A DNA stretch of 64,000 bases from Oscillospiraceae bacterium (GTDB lineage Bacteria > Bacillota > Clostridia > Oscillospirales > Acutalibacteraceae), in assembly GCA_015066385.1 (NCBI GenBank), contig SVOJ01000003.1:124001-188000 (forward strand). Reading direction: 5' to 3'. Below are positions 16,940 to 24,225 of this stretch, one piece after another; the stretch's first letter is position 1, and every line of letters begins with the position of its first letter. The translations under genes were made by a program, and so were the position numbers. The notes below the pieces were generated by a model. It saw only the letters and a program-made list of their open reading frames with translations, was not told the DNA's origin and ran no database searches.

Positions 16940-18319
16940 ATGGCTTCCAAAGTAAAAACTATTTATGTTTGCAGCAGTTGCGGTTGCACTGTGCCGAAAT
17001 GGTGCGGTCAGTGTCCTGATTGCGGCGAATGGAATACAATGAATGAAGAAATCCGTACCCCGACGACAGTTTCACACAAAGCCGTCAGTGGCAATGTACA
17101 ATTTTCTGCCGCAAAGCGATTAAATGAGATCACAGAAGAAAATACCGCCCGATATGACACAGGTATTGGTGAATTAAATCGGGTACTGGGCGGCGGTCTT
17201 GTAAAAGGCTCGCTTGTGTTGCTTTCAGGCGATCCGGGGATCGGCAAATCTACCATCCTTTTGCAGGCATGCGAAAATCTCGGAAAGTCACATAAAATTC
17301 TTTATGTGGCAGGGGAAGAGTCTGCGCATCAAATCAAAAGCCGAGCATTACGCCTTGGGGTAAAAACGGAAAATCTGTACATCCTGTGTGAAACCGATAC
17401 GCAATATGTCTGCGAATATATGCGCGCAGAATCTCCGGATGTTGTTATCATTGACTCCGTTCAGACGCTTGCAATCGCTGAAATTCAGTCTTTACCCGGC
17501 AGTATTACGCAAGTCAGAGAAAGTACAAACCTGCTCATGCGCGCGGCAAAAGGTCTGAATATTCCCGTGTTTATTGTCGGCCACGTAAATAAAGACGGGA
17601 ACATAGCTGGCCCAAAAGTGCTTGAACATATCGTTGACTGTGTTTTATATTTTGAGGGAGAAAAGCACGTTTCATGCCGTATTCTGCGCGCAGTTAAAAA
17701 CCGCTTTGGCTCCACTAATGAAATCGGCGTGTTTGAAATGTGCGAACAAGGCTTACTGGAAGTTACCAATCCGTCAAAAATGCTCATTTCAGGCAGAGCA
17801 AAGAATGCATCAGGCTCGTGTATTACCTGCACTATGGAGGGTTCTCGTCCGATTCTTGCCGAAGTGCAAGGGCTTGTAACCACATCCGGTTTCGGAAATC
17901 CGCGCCGCATGTCAACAGGGTTTGATTATAACAGAACCGCCATGTTGTTGGCAGTACTTGAGAAACGTGCAGGTTATTTTTTCGGTAACATGGATTGCTA
18001 TGTCAATATTGCAGGCGGCCTGCGCCTGGACGAGCCTGCAGCGGATTTATCGGTTGCCGTTTCGTTGGTTTCAAGCATGAAAGATACAATTGTACCTGAA
18101 AATATACTTATTTTCGGTGAAATCGGTCTTTCCGGCGAAGTTCGCTCTGTCAACAGTTGTGAACAACGCATCCGCGAGGGAATCCGCCTTGGGTTTGAGA
18201 AGTGTATCATTCCGTATTATAATAAAAAACAGTTATCCGCCAATTGGGGAGAGCAGATTGAAATTATCGGTGTACGGACTGTGCGCGAGGCCGTTATTGA
18301 AGCAGGCGGTAGTTTTTGA
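16940..18319 (+). CDS. radA: DNA repair protein RadA/Sms
   Basis: This 459-aa ATPase processes branched recombination intermediates. It has an N-terminal zinc finger (CSSCGCTVPKWCGQCPDC), a RecA-like core with Walker A GDPGIGKST near residue 95 and Walker B VVIIDSVQTL, the RadA-specific KNRFGSTNEIGVFEM near 255, and a C-terminal Lon-like domain (LDEPAADLSVAVSLVSS). The length is typical. It begins directly after the cwlD stop with AGAGAGGA as ribosome-binding site, and its TGA overlaps the next start by one base, which suggests translational coupling through the row cwlD-radA-next gene. Confidence 0.97.
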   Translation: MASKVKTIYVCSSCGCTVPKWCGQCPDCGEWNTMNEEIRTPTTVSHKAVSGNVQFSAAKRLNEITEENTARYDTGIGELNRVLGGGLVKGSLVLLSGDPGIGKSTILLQACENLGKSHKILYVAGEESAHQIKSRALRLGVKTENLYILCETDTQYVCEYMRAESPDVVIIDSVQTLAIAEIQSLPGSITQVRESTNLLMRAAKGLNIPVFIVGHVNKDGNIAGPKVLEHIVDCVLYFEGEKHVSCRILRAVKNRFGSTNEIGVFEMCEQGLLEVTNPSKMLISGRAKNASGSCITCTMEGSRPILAEVQGLVTTSGFGNPRRMSTGFDYNRTAMLLAVLEKRAGYFFGNMDCYVNIAGGLRLDEPAADLSVAVSLVSSMKDTIVPENILIFGEIGLSGEVRSVNSCEQRIREGIRLGFEKCIIPYYNKKQLSANWGEQIEIIGVRTVREAVIEAGGSF

Positions 18320-19062
18320 TGAATTTTGAAATTATTCCGACTCCGCATTTGCCAATAGGGAAGGTCTGTCACTTGCTGTGCGGATCCATTGCAAAAGAAT
18401 TGCAGGATTCACTATTGCAATATGTGGATTCATTGATTATCACAGAACGAGAACCGAAAGTTGAACCATCCTTACAAAGCCACGCTGATATTGCAGCATG
18501 TCCTTTGCCCGGTGAAAAGATAATCATTTCAAAAGAGCAATTGTTTTTGAAAGAAAAATTGATTTCGCTCGGATTTTATGTTATAATGCAAGATGATGTC
18601 AGATCACCGTATCCGAACGATTGCTTGTTAAATTTTATTAACACACAACATTATTCTATATATAATAAAGAAATTCACAAATATGCATTATTTCAACAGA
18701 ATGATAAGTGTTTGTCAACAAAGCAAGGATATGTCAAATGTTCCGTTGCGCCGATTGCACATAACGCAATCCTGACGGATGATCCGGGAATTGCCGGGGC
18801 GGCAGAACAAAATAATGTACAGGTTTGCTTTGTTGCAAAAGGGGATATCAGATTATCCGGGTATGATTATGGTTTTATCGGTGGTTGCTGCGGCAAATTG
18901 AGTGAACACGAGTTGGCTTTTTGCGGAAATCTGGAATCACACCGAGATCATAAAAAAATAGCCGCATTTTTGAATCGGTATGATATTAAGCCAATCAATC
19001 TGCTTGATGCGCAATTAACGGATGTCGGAAGTTTAATACCTTTAACACAAGAGAAAGGTTGA
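18319..19062 (+). CDS. DUF6873-like protein (guanidino-modifying-enzyme fold suspected)
   Basis: This 247-aa protein is not one I can name with certainty. The segment VRSPYPNDCLLNF, the conserved Asp/Asn-Cys pairs (GGCCGKLSEHELAFCGNLESH) and the overall pattern fit a small clostridial family described as DUF6873, predicted to share the pentein/GME propeller fold of arginine-modifying enzymes. No signal peptide is present. The ATG at 18319 overlaps the radA stop (TGATG), giving tight coupling. Whether it is catalytic is unknown: the Cys in CCGK and the Cys near the N-terminal PNDC could be functional. Absence of an obvious metabolic neighbour leaves the role open. Confidence 0.6.
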   Translation: MNFEIIPTPHLPIGKVCHLLCGSIAKELQDSLLQYVDSLIITEREPKVEPSLQSHADIAACPLPGEKIIISKEQLFLKEKLISLGFYVIMQDDVRSPYPNDCLLNFINTQHYSIYNKEIHKYALFQQNDKCLSTKQGYVKCSVAPIAHNAILTDDPGIAGAAEQNNVQVCFVAKGDIRLSGYDYGFIGGCCGKLSEHELAFCGNLESHRDHKKIAAFLNRYDIKPINLLDAQLTDVGSLIPLTQEKG

Positions 19063-19069
19063 AGTGGAT

Positions 19070-19186
19070 ATGAAAAAGAAAGTTATGGAAGCCAAAGCAA
19101 ACAGGTGCGCAACGATTGTTATTGTTGTCTTGAGTATTGCAATTATGCGTATTATTAAAAAATACGGAAAGGAACAAAAAGACTGA
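19070..19186 (+). CDS. Small single-pass membrane protein, 38 aa
   Basis: This short ORF is below the track's cutoff. It reads MKKKVMEAKANRC, then the hydrophobic CATIVIVVLSIAIM, then a basic/acidic end RIIKKYGKEQKD. That is a lone membrane helix with a strongly basic N-terminus. It starts 7 bases after the preceding gene; GAGAAAGG is suitably placed for either the GTG at 19064 or the ATG at 19070. The hydrophobic pattern and position make it plausible, but nothing identifies its function and it could be a chance ORF. Confidence 0.4.
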   Translation: MKKKVMEAKANRCATIVIVVLSIAIMRIIKKYGKEQKD

Positions 19187-19253
19187 CCTGATTTTTTTTC
19201 AAGTCGGCAATATAAGGGAAGTATAAAAGCGAGGCTTGTGTTACTCAATTTGC

Positions 19254-19283
19254 AATTATACAAAATCAATATTTTGTATAATT
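19254..19283. repeat. Perfect palindrome, dif-sized, upstream of the Xer-type recombinase
   Basis: Thirteen-base perfect arms AATTATACAAAAT and ATTTTGTATAATT flank CAAT. Read with a 6-base centre it is ATTATACAAAA-TCAATA-TTTTGTATAAT, exactly the 11-6-11 layout of Xer sites. The right half matches the E. coli dif XerD half TTATGTTAAAT at 8 of 11 positions. It could instead be an operator or an AT-rich hairpin; it contains a TATAAT usable as a -10. Confidence 0.55.
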
Positions 19284-19371
19284 CAGGGGAGAAACAAACG
19301 TGCTTGTCAAGGGTTTTTCTGTCTTTTTATGCTTATTTTATCCATTGTATTGCTTGAAAGGATTGTTTATC

Positions 19372-20376
19372 ATGGCTATTGCTCGCAGTACATTACCGCA
19401 ATTGTTGCGTGAATTTTTGATTGATCTGAATGTTGTCAAAAACAAATCCAATTTAACAGTTGAAGAATATGCTTCAGATTTGCGGACATTTCTTTTGTTC
19501 ATAACATCAAAACAAACCGGCGAAAAAGATTTTTCAAAAATTGATATCAGTCATTTTACGGCATCTGATTTTGCGCAATTAACCAATGACGATGTCTATG
19601 AATTTCTGGCTTTCTGCAAAACCGAACGTGATAATTCCGCAAAAACGCGAGCCAGAAAATTATCCTCCATCAGAATGTTTTATCGCTTTCTTGCAAACCG
19701 TCATTACATTGCATCAAATCCGATGTCCAATCTTGAATCTCCGAAAATCGAGAAAACTTTGCCTAAATTCCTGACACTTGAACAAAGCATTGATTTACTG
19801 AATTGCATTGACGGACCGAACAAAGAACGTGATTTTTGTATAATAACATTGTTTTTGAATTGCGGCATGCGCTTGGCTGAATTGGTTTCTTTAAATTATA
19901 ATGATATTTCATATACCAATAATTCTGTATATGTTATTATAACCGGCAAAGGCAACAAACAACGCATGGTTTATTTGAATCAGGCTTGTGTTGACGCTAT
20001 TGCATCTTACATGCGTGTGCGGCCGAAAGACGGTGTTATTGACAAAAATGCACTGTTCCTGAGTGACCGCAGACAACGGATCAGCCCCAAAACAGTGCAA
20101 CATCTTGTTAAAACATATCTTGAAAAAGCAGGCCTCGGCGACGGATATTCCGTTCATAAATTAAGACATACGGCAGCCACATTGATGTATCAGCACGGAC
20201 ATGTGGATACATTGGCATTGAAAGAAATTCTCGGACATGAGAGTCTTGCAACAACACAAATTTACACGCATGTATCTGTGCAACAGTTGAAAGCGGCGGC
20301 AGACAGCAATCCCTTGGCATCATACAAGTCAACAAAGTCAGAAGACAAATCGGTTGAAGATGACGGCGACAATTGA
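19372..20376 (+). CDS. Xer-type tyrosine recombinase
   Basis: This 334-aa site-specific recombinase of the XerC/XerD type would cut and rejoin DNA by a phosphotyrosine intermediate, most likely to resolve chromosome dimers. An N-terminal SAM-like core-binding domain (about 5-115) precedes the catalytic domain with every active-site residue: Arg167 (CGMRLAEL), Lys193 (TGKGNKQR), His262 and Arg265 (VHKLRHTAA), His289 and nucleophile Tyr298 (LGHESLATTQIYTH). The ATG at 19372 has GAAAGGA upstream; the track's GTG at 19300 has no better site. It is slightly longer than XerC/D because of an acidic tail. It is not near any phage or transposon gene. Its last 39 bases overlap a convergent gene. Confidence 0.9.
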   Translation: MAIARSTLPQLLREFLIDLNVVKNKSNLTVEEYASDLRTFLLFITSKQTGEKDFSKIDISHFTASDFAQLTNDDVYEFLAFCKTERDNSAKTRARKLSSIRMFYRFLANRHYIASNPMSNLESPKIEKTLPKFLTLEQSIDLLNCIDGPNKERDFCIITLFLNCGMRLAELVSLNYNDISYTNNSVYVIITGKGNKQRMVYLNQACVDAIASYMRVRPKDGVIDKNALFLSDRRQRISPKTVQHLVKTYLEKAGLGDGYSVHKLRHTAATLMYQHGHVDTLALKEILGHESLATTQIYTHVSVQQLKAAADSNPLASYKSTKSEDKSVEDDGDN

Positions 20377-20937
20377 CATACACATTCCCCCGCTGCAAAT
20401 GATAATCAGCACCAGGATGTACCGCTTCAGGTATGTCCTGATTTTTGTTTTTATAGCCGTATTATAAAAATAGTTATTATATAGATCAGAGCTGAAAAAT
20501 GCACTTTGAACACATGCTGCTATCTGAGCGATACTGTAAAAAACGGAAGAAAGAATGTAGTGTAAAAAGAAAAAAAGTATATTTTCACCGTTTTGCTGCC
20601 TGAAAAAAACAATTAAATATGAGGCAAGTGCAAAACCATATACAAACAACAAAACTATTGTAAACGGTTTACCAAGCATGCTGAATCCGTTCAAGAAAAA
20701 AAGAAGTGAACACAACAGATTGATCAGAAAAACGTATTGCACGATATTCTGATAACTGAATATTTCTTGCATCAGTGGACTTTGCATTTTCTCATCCGAC
20801 ATATAAACTGTATTTATGACAGCCAACAGCAATCCCATAAAGAAAGCAGCCAATAGATAAAATAACGGCAAGCTGTTTTTGACGGATTCACGTATATGAT
20901 TCAAGTCGTAAGTTTTATTGATCATCATTTTTTTCAT
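20338..20937 (-). CDS. Polytopic membrane protein, probable SpoIIM-like (stage II sporulation protein M)
   Basis: This 199-aa protein has about five membrane helices at roughly 24-45, 66-88, 92-112, 120-148 and 172-197. Size, topology and the segment LGKPFTIVLLFVYGFALASYL resemble SpoIIM, which with SpoIID and SpoIIP drives septal peptidoglycan hydrolysis during engulfment. In B. subtilis spoIIM also lies near xerD, which supports the guess. No strong Shine-Dalgarno is seen before the ATG. It follows the TIGR04086-like gene by 13 bases, so it is probably co-transcribed with it. The identity is inferred from topology and context and could be wrong. Confidence 0.6.
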   Translation of the reverse strand: MKKMMINKTYDLNHIRESVKNSLPLFYLLAAFFMGLLLAVINTVYMSDEKMQSPLMQEIFSYQNIVQYVFLINLLCSLLFFLNGFSMLGKPFTIVLLFVYGFALASYLIVFFRQQNGENILFFFLHYILSSVFYSIAQIAACVQSAFFSSDLYNNYFYNTAIKTKIRTYLKRYILVLIIICSGGMCMSIVAVIFNRFVF

Positions 20938-20950
20938 TCTTGGTTTTCTT

Positions 20951-21349
20951 TTATTGGTTCAGATTGGCACCAATGATGCCGCCGGGAATCCCGATAATGA
21001 CTGAAAGTATAAATAAAGCATACCCGATTGTGGAGATCTGTGCCGCATTGGCAATTACTGTGATCAACATTACAACAAAGGTCAGCAGAAAGGATGACAG
21101 TAAGCCGACAATCAGCCCTTTCATATTGCGGTTAGTATAAGCAGCGATCAAAGATGCGGAAAAACTTGAAATCAAAAGTGCGATAATGAAAAAATATTTT
21201 ATGTTATTCAGATCCATATTGCTATTCGCAATAATAGCAGCAGAAATGGCTGATAAAATCAGAAACAGCAAAAAACCGATTATTGCACTTGTGATGATTT
21301 TTCGAACAGAACGGTCGGATTTAGATTTGATTTTTCTTTCTTTTGACAT
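20951..21349 (-). CDS. TIGR04086-like small membrane protein
   Basis: This 132-aa protein has a basic N-terminus (MSKERKIKSKSDRSVRKI) and four membrane helices, ending GIPGGIIGANLNQ. The pattern and the position beside yajC match the clostridial TIGR04086 family, whose function is unknown. I chose the ATG at 21349 rather than the track start at 21364. The only Shine-Dalgarno, GAGG, lies inside the 3' arm of the yajC terminator, and the terminator's T-run leads straight into this ATG. Read-through mRNA would therefore hide the ribosome site in the hairpin. Confidence 0.8.
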   Translation of the reverse strand: MSKERKIKSKSDRSVRKIITSAIIGFLLFLILSAISAAIIANSNMDLNNIKYFFIIALLISSFSASLIAAYTNRNMKGLIVGLLSSFLLTFVVMLITVIANAAQISTIGYALFILSVIIGIPGGIIGANLNQ

Positions 21350-21382
21350 AAAAAAACACCTCATACAAAATGTATGAGGTGT
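21350..21382 (-). terminator. yajC terminator overlapping the next gene's ribosome-binding site
   Basis: Minus strand: ACACCTCATACA, 3-base loop, TGTATGAGGTGT, then seven T residues and ATG. The 12-base stem is perfect, and its distal arm contains GAGG, the Shine-Dalgarno of the following gene. Confidence 0.85.
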
Positions 21383-21399
21383 CGGACAAATTTATGCTC

Positions 21400-21855
21400 T
21401 TATTCTTCGGAAGATGTCATAGGTTCTTCAACAGGTTCACCCTTCTTGCGGCGCTTACCTTTTTTTCTTTCTTCCTTTTCAGCAGCCTGTGCAGCTTCCA
21501 GCGCTTTCTTTTCAGCTTCCGCTCTTTCATTTCCGGTGTTGTTGGTCTGGATAGCCCAACGCATAAGCTTCATCTTGGTACGGTCTGCACCGGTTTCAAT
21601 AACAATAGAATCTTCCTTAACAGTAACGATTCTGCCGACAATACCGCCGATGGTTGTGATTTCGTCGCCGATCTGAACAGAGTCACGAAGTTGCTGTTCT
21701 TCTTTCTGTTTTTTCTTCTGAGGACGAATGGTCAGGAAGTACATACCGATAACCATAACGCCCATAAGGACAAACATCATGATGGAACTGGATTTCTGTT
21801 CTTCAGGAGAAGCAGCAGTGTTTGCTGTCATGCAAAGGGTATAAAGGTCTAACAT
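21400..21855 (-). CDS. yajC: Preprotein translocase subunit YajC
   Basis: This 151-aa accessory subunit of the SecDF complex has one N-terminal membrane helix (SIMMFVLMGVMVIGMYFL, about 24-41). It is followed by the hallmark TIRPQKKKQKEEQQL and the SH3-like domain VQIGDEITTIGGIVGRIV. The C-terminus is longer than usual, with a charged Glu/Lys helix and a RRKKGEPVEEP tail. The ATG at 21855 follows CGGAGG by 8 bases; the track start is upstream of that site. It is third in queA-tgt-yajC, an arrangement known from many bacteria, and is closed by a terminator. Confidence 0.95.
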   Translation of the reverse strand: MLDLYTLCMTANTAASPEEQKSSSIMMFVLMGVMVIGMYFLTIRPQKKKQKEEQQLRDSVQIGDEITTIGGIVGRIVTVKEDSIVIETGADRTKMKLMRWAIQTNNTGNERAEAEKKALEAAQAAEKEERKKGKRRKKGEPVEEPMTSSEE

Positions 21856-21930
21856 TTTTTTTCCTCCGTTAATAAATTCCAATGTATTATACATGAAATA
21901 AGTATAAAAAGCAATAGCAAATAATAAAAT

Positions 21931-23061
21931 TTATATACGTTTGTCGAGAATAACGCGGTATTGCTGATAAAATTCTTCAAAAGTGCCGTTATCAAGATTT
22001 TCACGGATTTTCTCCATGAGCGTATTATAAAAGTATAGATTATGCATAACGCAAAGACGCATTGCAAGAATCTCTTTTGCTTTCATCAGATGACGAATAT
22101 ATGCTCTCGAATGAGCGCGACAAACAGGGCAATCGCATTCACTGTCGATCGGTGACATATCTTTTTCATATTTTGCATTGTTCAGATTGATAACACCGTT
22201 CCACGTGAACAGGTGGCCATGGCGGGCATTTCTGGACGGCATGACGCAGTCAAACAGATCAACTCCCCTGTATACCCCTTCGAGAATATTTACAGGTGTA
22301 CCGACCCCCATCAGGTAACGAGGCTTGTTTGCGGGCATATAAGGTTCGACAGAACTGATGATCCTGTACATATCTTCGGCAGGCTCCCCTACCGCCAAGC
22401 CACCGATTGCATAGCCGTCAAGATCGAGTTTTGCAATGTTTATCATGTTCTGCACACGCAGGTCGTCAAATACACAGCCTTGGTTAATGCCGAACAGCAT
22501 TTGTTTTTTATTGATCGTATCACAAAGTGCGTTCAATCTTTCATGTTCATCTTTACAGCGATACAGCCAACGTTCCGTTCTTTCACAGGACTTTTTCGAA
22601 TATTCATGTGTGGACGGATTTTCGACGCACTCATCAAATGCCATGGCAATGGTAGATGCAAGGTTGGATTGAATGCGCATGCTTTCTTCGGGGCCCATAA
22701 AAATACGTCTGCCGTCTATATGTGAATTGAAAGTAACGCCTTCTTCTTTGATTTTTCTCAGTTTTGCAAGAGAAAATACCTGAAATCCGCCGCTGTCAGT
22801 CAGAATCGGACCTTTCCATCCAGTCAACTGATGCAATCCGCCTAATTCTTTGATTGTCTCGTCCCCTGTTCTGACGTGAAGATGATATGTGTTGCAGAGC
22901 ATAACCTGACAACGGATTGTTTCAAGGTCATAGGCAGACAAACCGCCTTTGATTGCAGCCGCGGTGGCTACATTCATAAAACCGGGCAATTCTACCGTGC
23001 CGTGCACAGTTTCAAATCTGCCGCGTCTTGCATTGCCTTCTTTTTTTATCAATGTATACAT
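21931..23061 (-). CDS. tgt: tRNA-guanine transglycosylase (queuine tRNA-ribosyltransferase)
   Basis: This 376-aa enzyme exchanges guanine 34 of tRNAs with GUN anticodons for the preQ1 base, the committed step of queuosine modification. Motifs: catalytic DSGGFQVFSL near residue 90, HIDGRRIFMGPE, the nucleophile region GINQGCVFDDLR near 195, GGLAVGEP near 222, and the C-terminal zinc site CDCPVCRAHSRAYIRHL. The length is standard. It starts 13 bases after queA and 76 bases before yajC, so the queA-tgt-yajC operon is likely. No preQ1 riboswitch was noticed. Confidence 0.98.
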   Translation of the reverse strand: MYTLIKKEGNARRGRFETVHGTVELPGFMNVATAAAIKGGLSAYDLETIRCQVMLCNTYHLHVRTGDETIKELGGLHQLTGWKGPILTDSGGFQVFSLAKLRKIKEEGVTFNSHIDGRRIFMGPEESMRIQSNLASTIAMAFDECVENPSTHEYSKKSCERTERWLYRCKDEHERLNALCDTINKKQMLFGINQGCVFDDLRVQNMINIAKLDLDGYAIGGLAVGEPAEDMYRIISSVEPYMPANKPRYLMGVGTPVNILEGVYRGVDLFDCVMPSRNARHGHLFTWNGVINLNNAKYEKDMSPIDSECDCPVCRAHSRAYIRHLMKAKEILAMRLCVMHNLYFYNTLMEKIRENLDNGTFEEFYQQYRVILDKRI

Positions 23062-23073
23062 TTTATTTTCCTC

Positions 23074-24111
23074 TTATATAGAATCTGAAATATAGCAGAC
23101 ATCACCGAAAGAGAAAAAGCGATATTTTTCCTCAATGGCGGTCTTATAAGCATTGAGTGCATTTTCTCTGCCGCAAAAAGCAGACACAAGCATAATGAGA
23201 GTGCTTTCGGGCAGATGGAAATTGGTAATCAAAGAATCAATACATTTGAATTGATAGCCCGGGTAAATGAAAATATTTGTCTTATCGGCACAAGGACAAA
23301 GATATCCGTTTTCATCTGTACAGGATTCCAGTGTTCTCGTGCAGGTGGTGCCGACTGCAATTACCTTCCCGCCATTTTGCTTGCAGGAGTTGATTTTATT
23401 CGCCGCATCTTCATTGATTGAGAAGTGTTCATAATGCATTTCGTGATCTTCGATATTTTCGGCCTTCACGGGGCGGAAAGTGCCGATGCCGACATGCAAG
23501 GTTATGTAAGCAATTGAAACGCCTTTTGCCTCAATTTTCTGCAATAATTCGGGAGTAAAATGCAGTCCTGCAGTCGGCGCAGCGGCAGACCCTTTTTCCT
23601 TTGCATATACGGTCTGATAACGCTCTGAATCATTGAGTTTTTCATGAATATAATGCGGCAGAGGCATTTCACCGATTCTGTCAAGAACAGCATAAAAGCT
23701 GTTTCCATCATAATTGAACTTTGCAATGCGGTTACCGTTATCAAGAACATCAATCACATCACATTGCAACAGTCCGTCTCCGAACGTAAAAGATGTACCC
23801 GTTTTTGCTTTTTTACCGGGGCCGGTTATAACTTCCCAAGTGTCATTGCCCATATTGTGTAAAAGCAAAAACTCAACAACAGCACCCGTGTCAGTGCGTG
23901 TTCCGTAAATTCTTGCAGGCAAAACACGGGAGTTGTTCAGAACAAGACAATCGCCGGGGTTCAGATAATCGATGATGTCATAAAAATGTTTGTGCTCCAA
24001 TTGTTGTGAATGTTTGCCAATAAGAAGCATGCGGGAAGTATCACGCTTTTCAAGCGGCACTTGGGCAATAAGCTCTTCGGGAAGATCAAAATAAAAATCA
24101 GATTTTTTCAT
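23074..24111 (-). CDS. queA: S-adenosylmethionine:tRNA ribosyltransferase-isomerase
   Basis: This 345-aa enzyme transfers ribose from S-adenosylmethionine to preQ1 in tRNA to form epoxyqueuosine. The N-terminus MKKSDFYFDLPEELIAQVPLEKRDTSRML is diagnostic. It is followed by GDCLVLNNSRVLPARIYG near residue 52, AAPTAGLHFTPELL near 176, HVGIGTFRPVKAENIEDHEMHYE near 205, and TNFHLPESTLIMLVSAF near 305. It leads the queA-tgt-yajC operon and is divergent from asd. The start at 24111 fits the family N-terminus. Confidence 0.98.
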   Translation of the reverse strand: MKKSDFYFDLPEELIAQVPLEKRDTSRMLLIGKHSQQLEHKHFYDIIDYLNPGDCLVLNNSRVLPARIYGTRTDTGAVVEFLLLHNMGNDTWEVITGPGKKAKTGTSFTFGDGLLQCDVIDVLDNGNRIAKFNYDGNSFYAVLDRIGEMPLPHYIHEKLNDSERYQTVYAKEKGSAAAPTAGLHFTPELLQKIEAKGVSIAYITLHVGIGTFRPVKAENIEDHEMHYEHFSINEDAANKINSCKQNGGKVIAVGTTCTRTLESCTDENGYLCPCADKTNIFIYPGYQFKCIDSLITNFHLPESTLIMLVSAFCGRENALNAYKTAIEEKYRFFSFGDVCYISDSI

Positions 24112-24135
24112 TTTATTACCAACTTAAAAAAAGGA

Positions 24136-24164
24136 TTGACATACCGCCTTAGCGGTGTTAAAAT
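24136..24164 (+). promoter_or_regulatory. asd promoter with a palindrome in its spacer
   Basis: TTGACA (24136-24141), 17 bases, TAAAAT (24159-24164). The spacer holds the inverted repeat ACCGC-CTTA-GCGGT (24143-24156), well placed for a repressor. No riboswitch fits in the remaining leader of about 55 bases. Confidence 0.75.
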
Positions 24165-24225
24165 ACATTATACTTTTTTTCCCTGCTTTTTACAACAGGA
24201 ATTTTGCATTTTGGGAGGAATATTT

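Noticed and set aside
19372-20376. Integrase of a prophage or integrative element
   Set aside because: No phage, excisionase, relaxase or repeat-flanked cargo lies nearby; housekeeping genes flank it on both sides, and the size fits Xer.
24165-24225. Lysine riboswitch or T-box before asd
   Set aside because: Only about 60 bases separate the -10 from the start codon, and no long stem or terminator is present.
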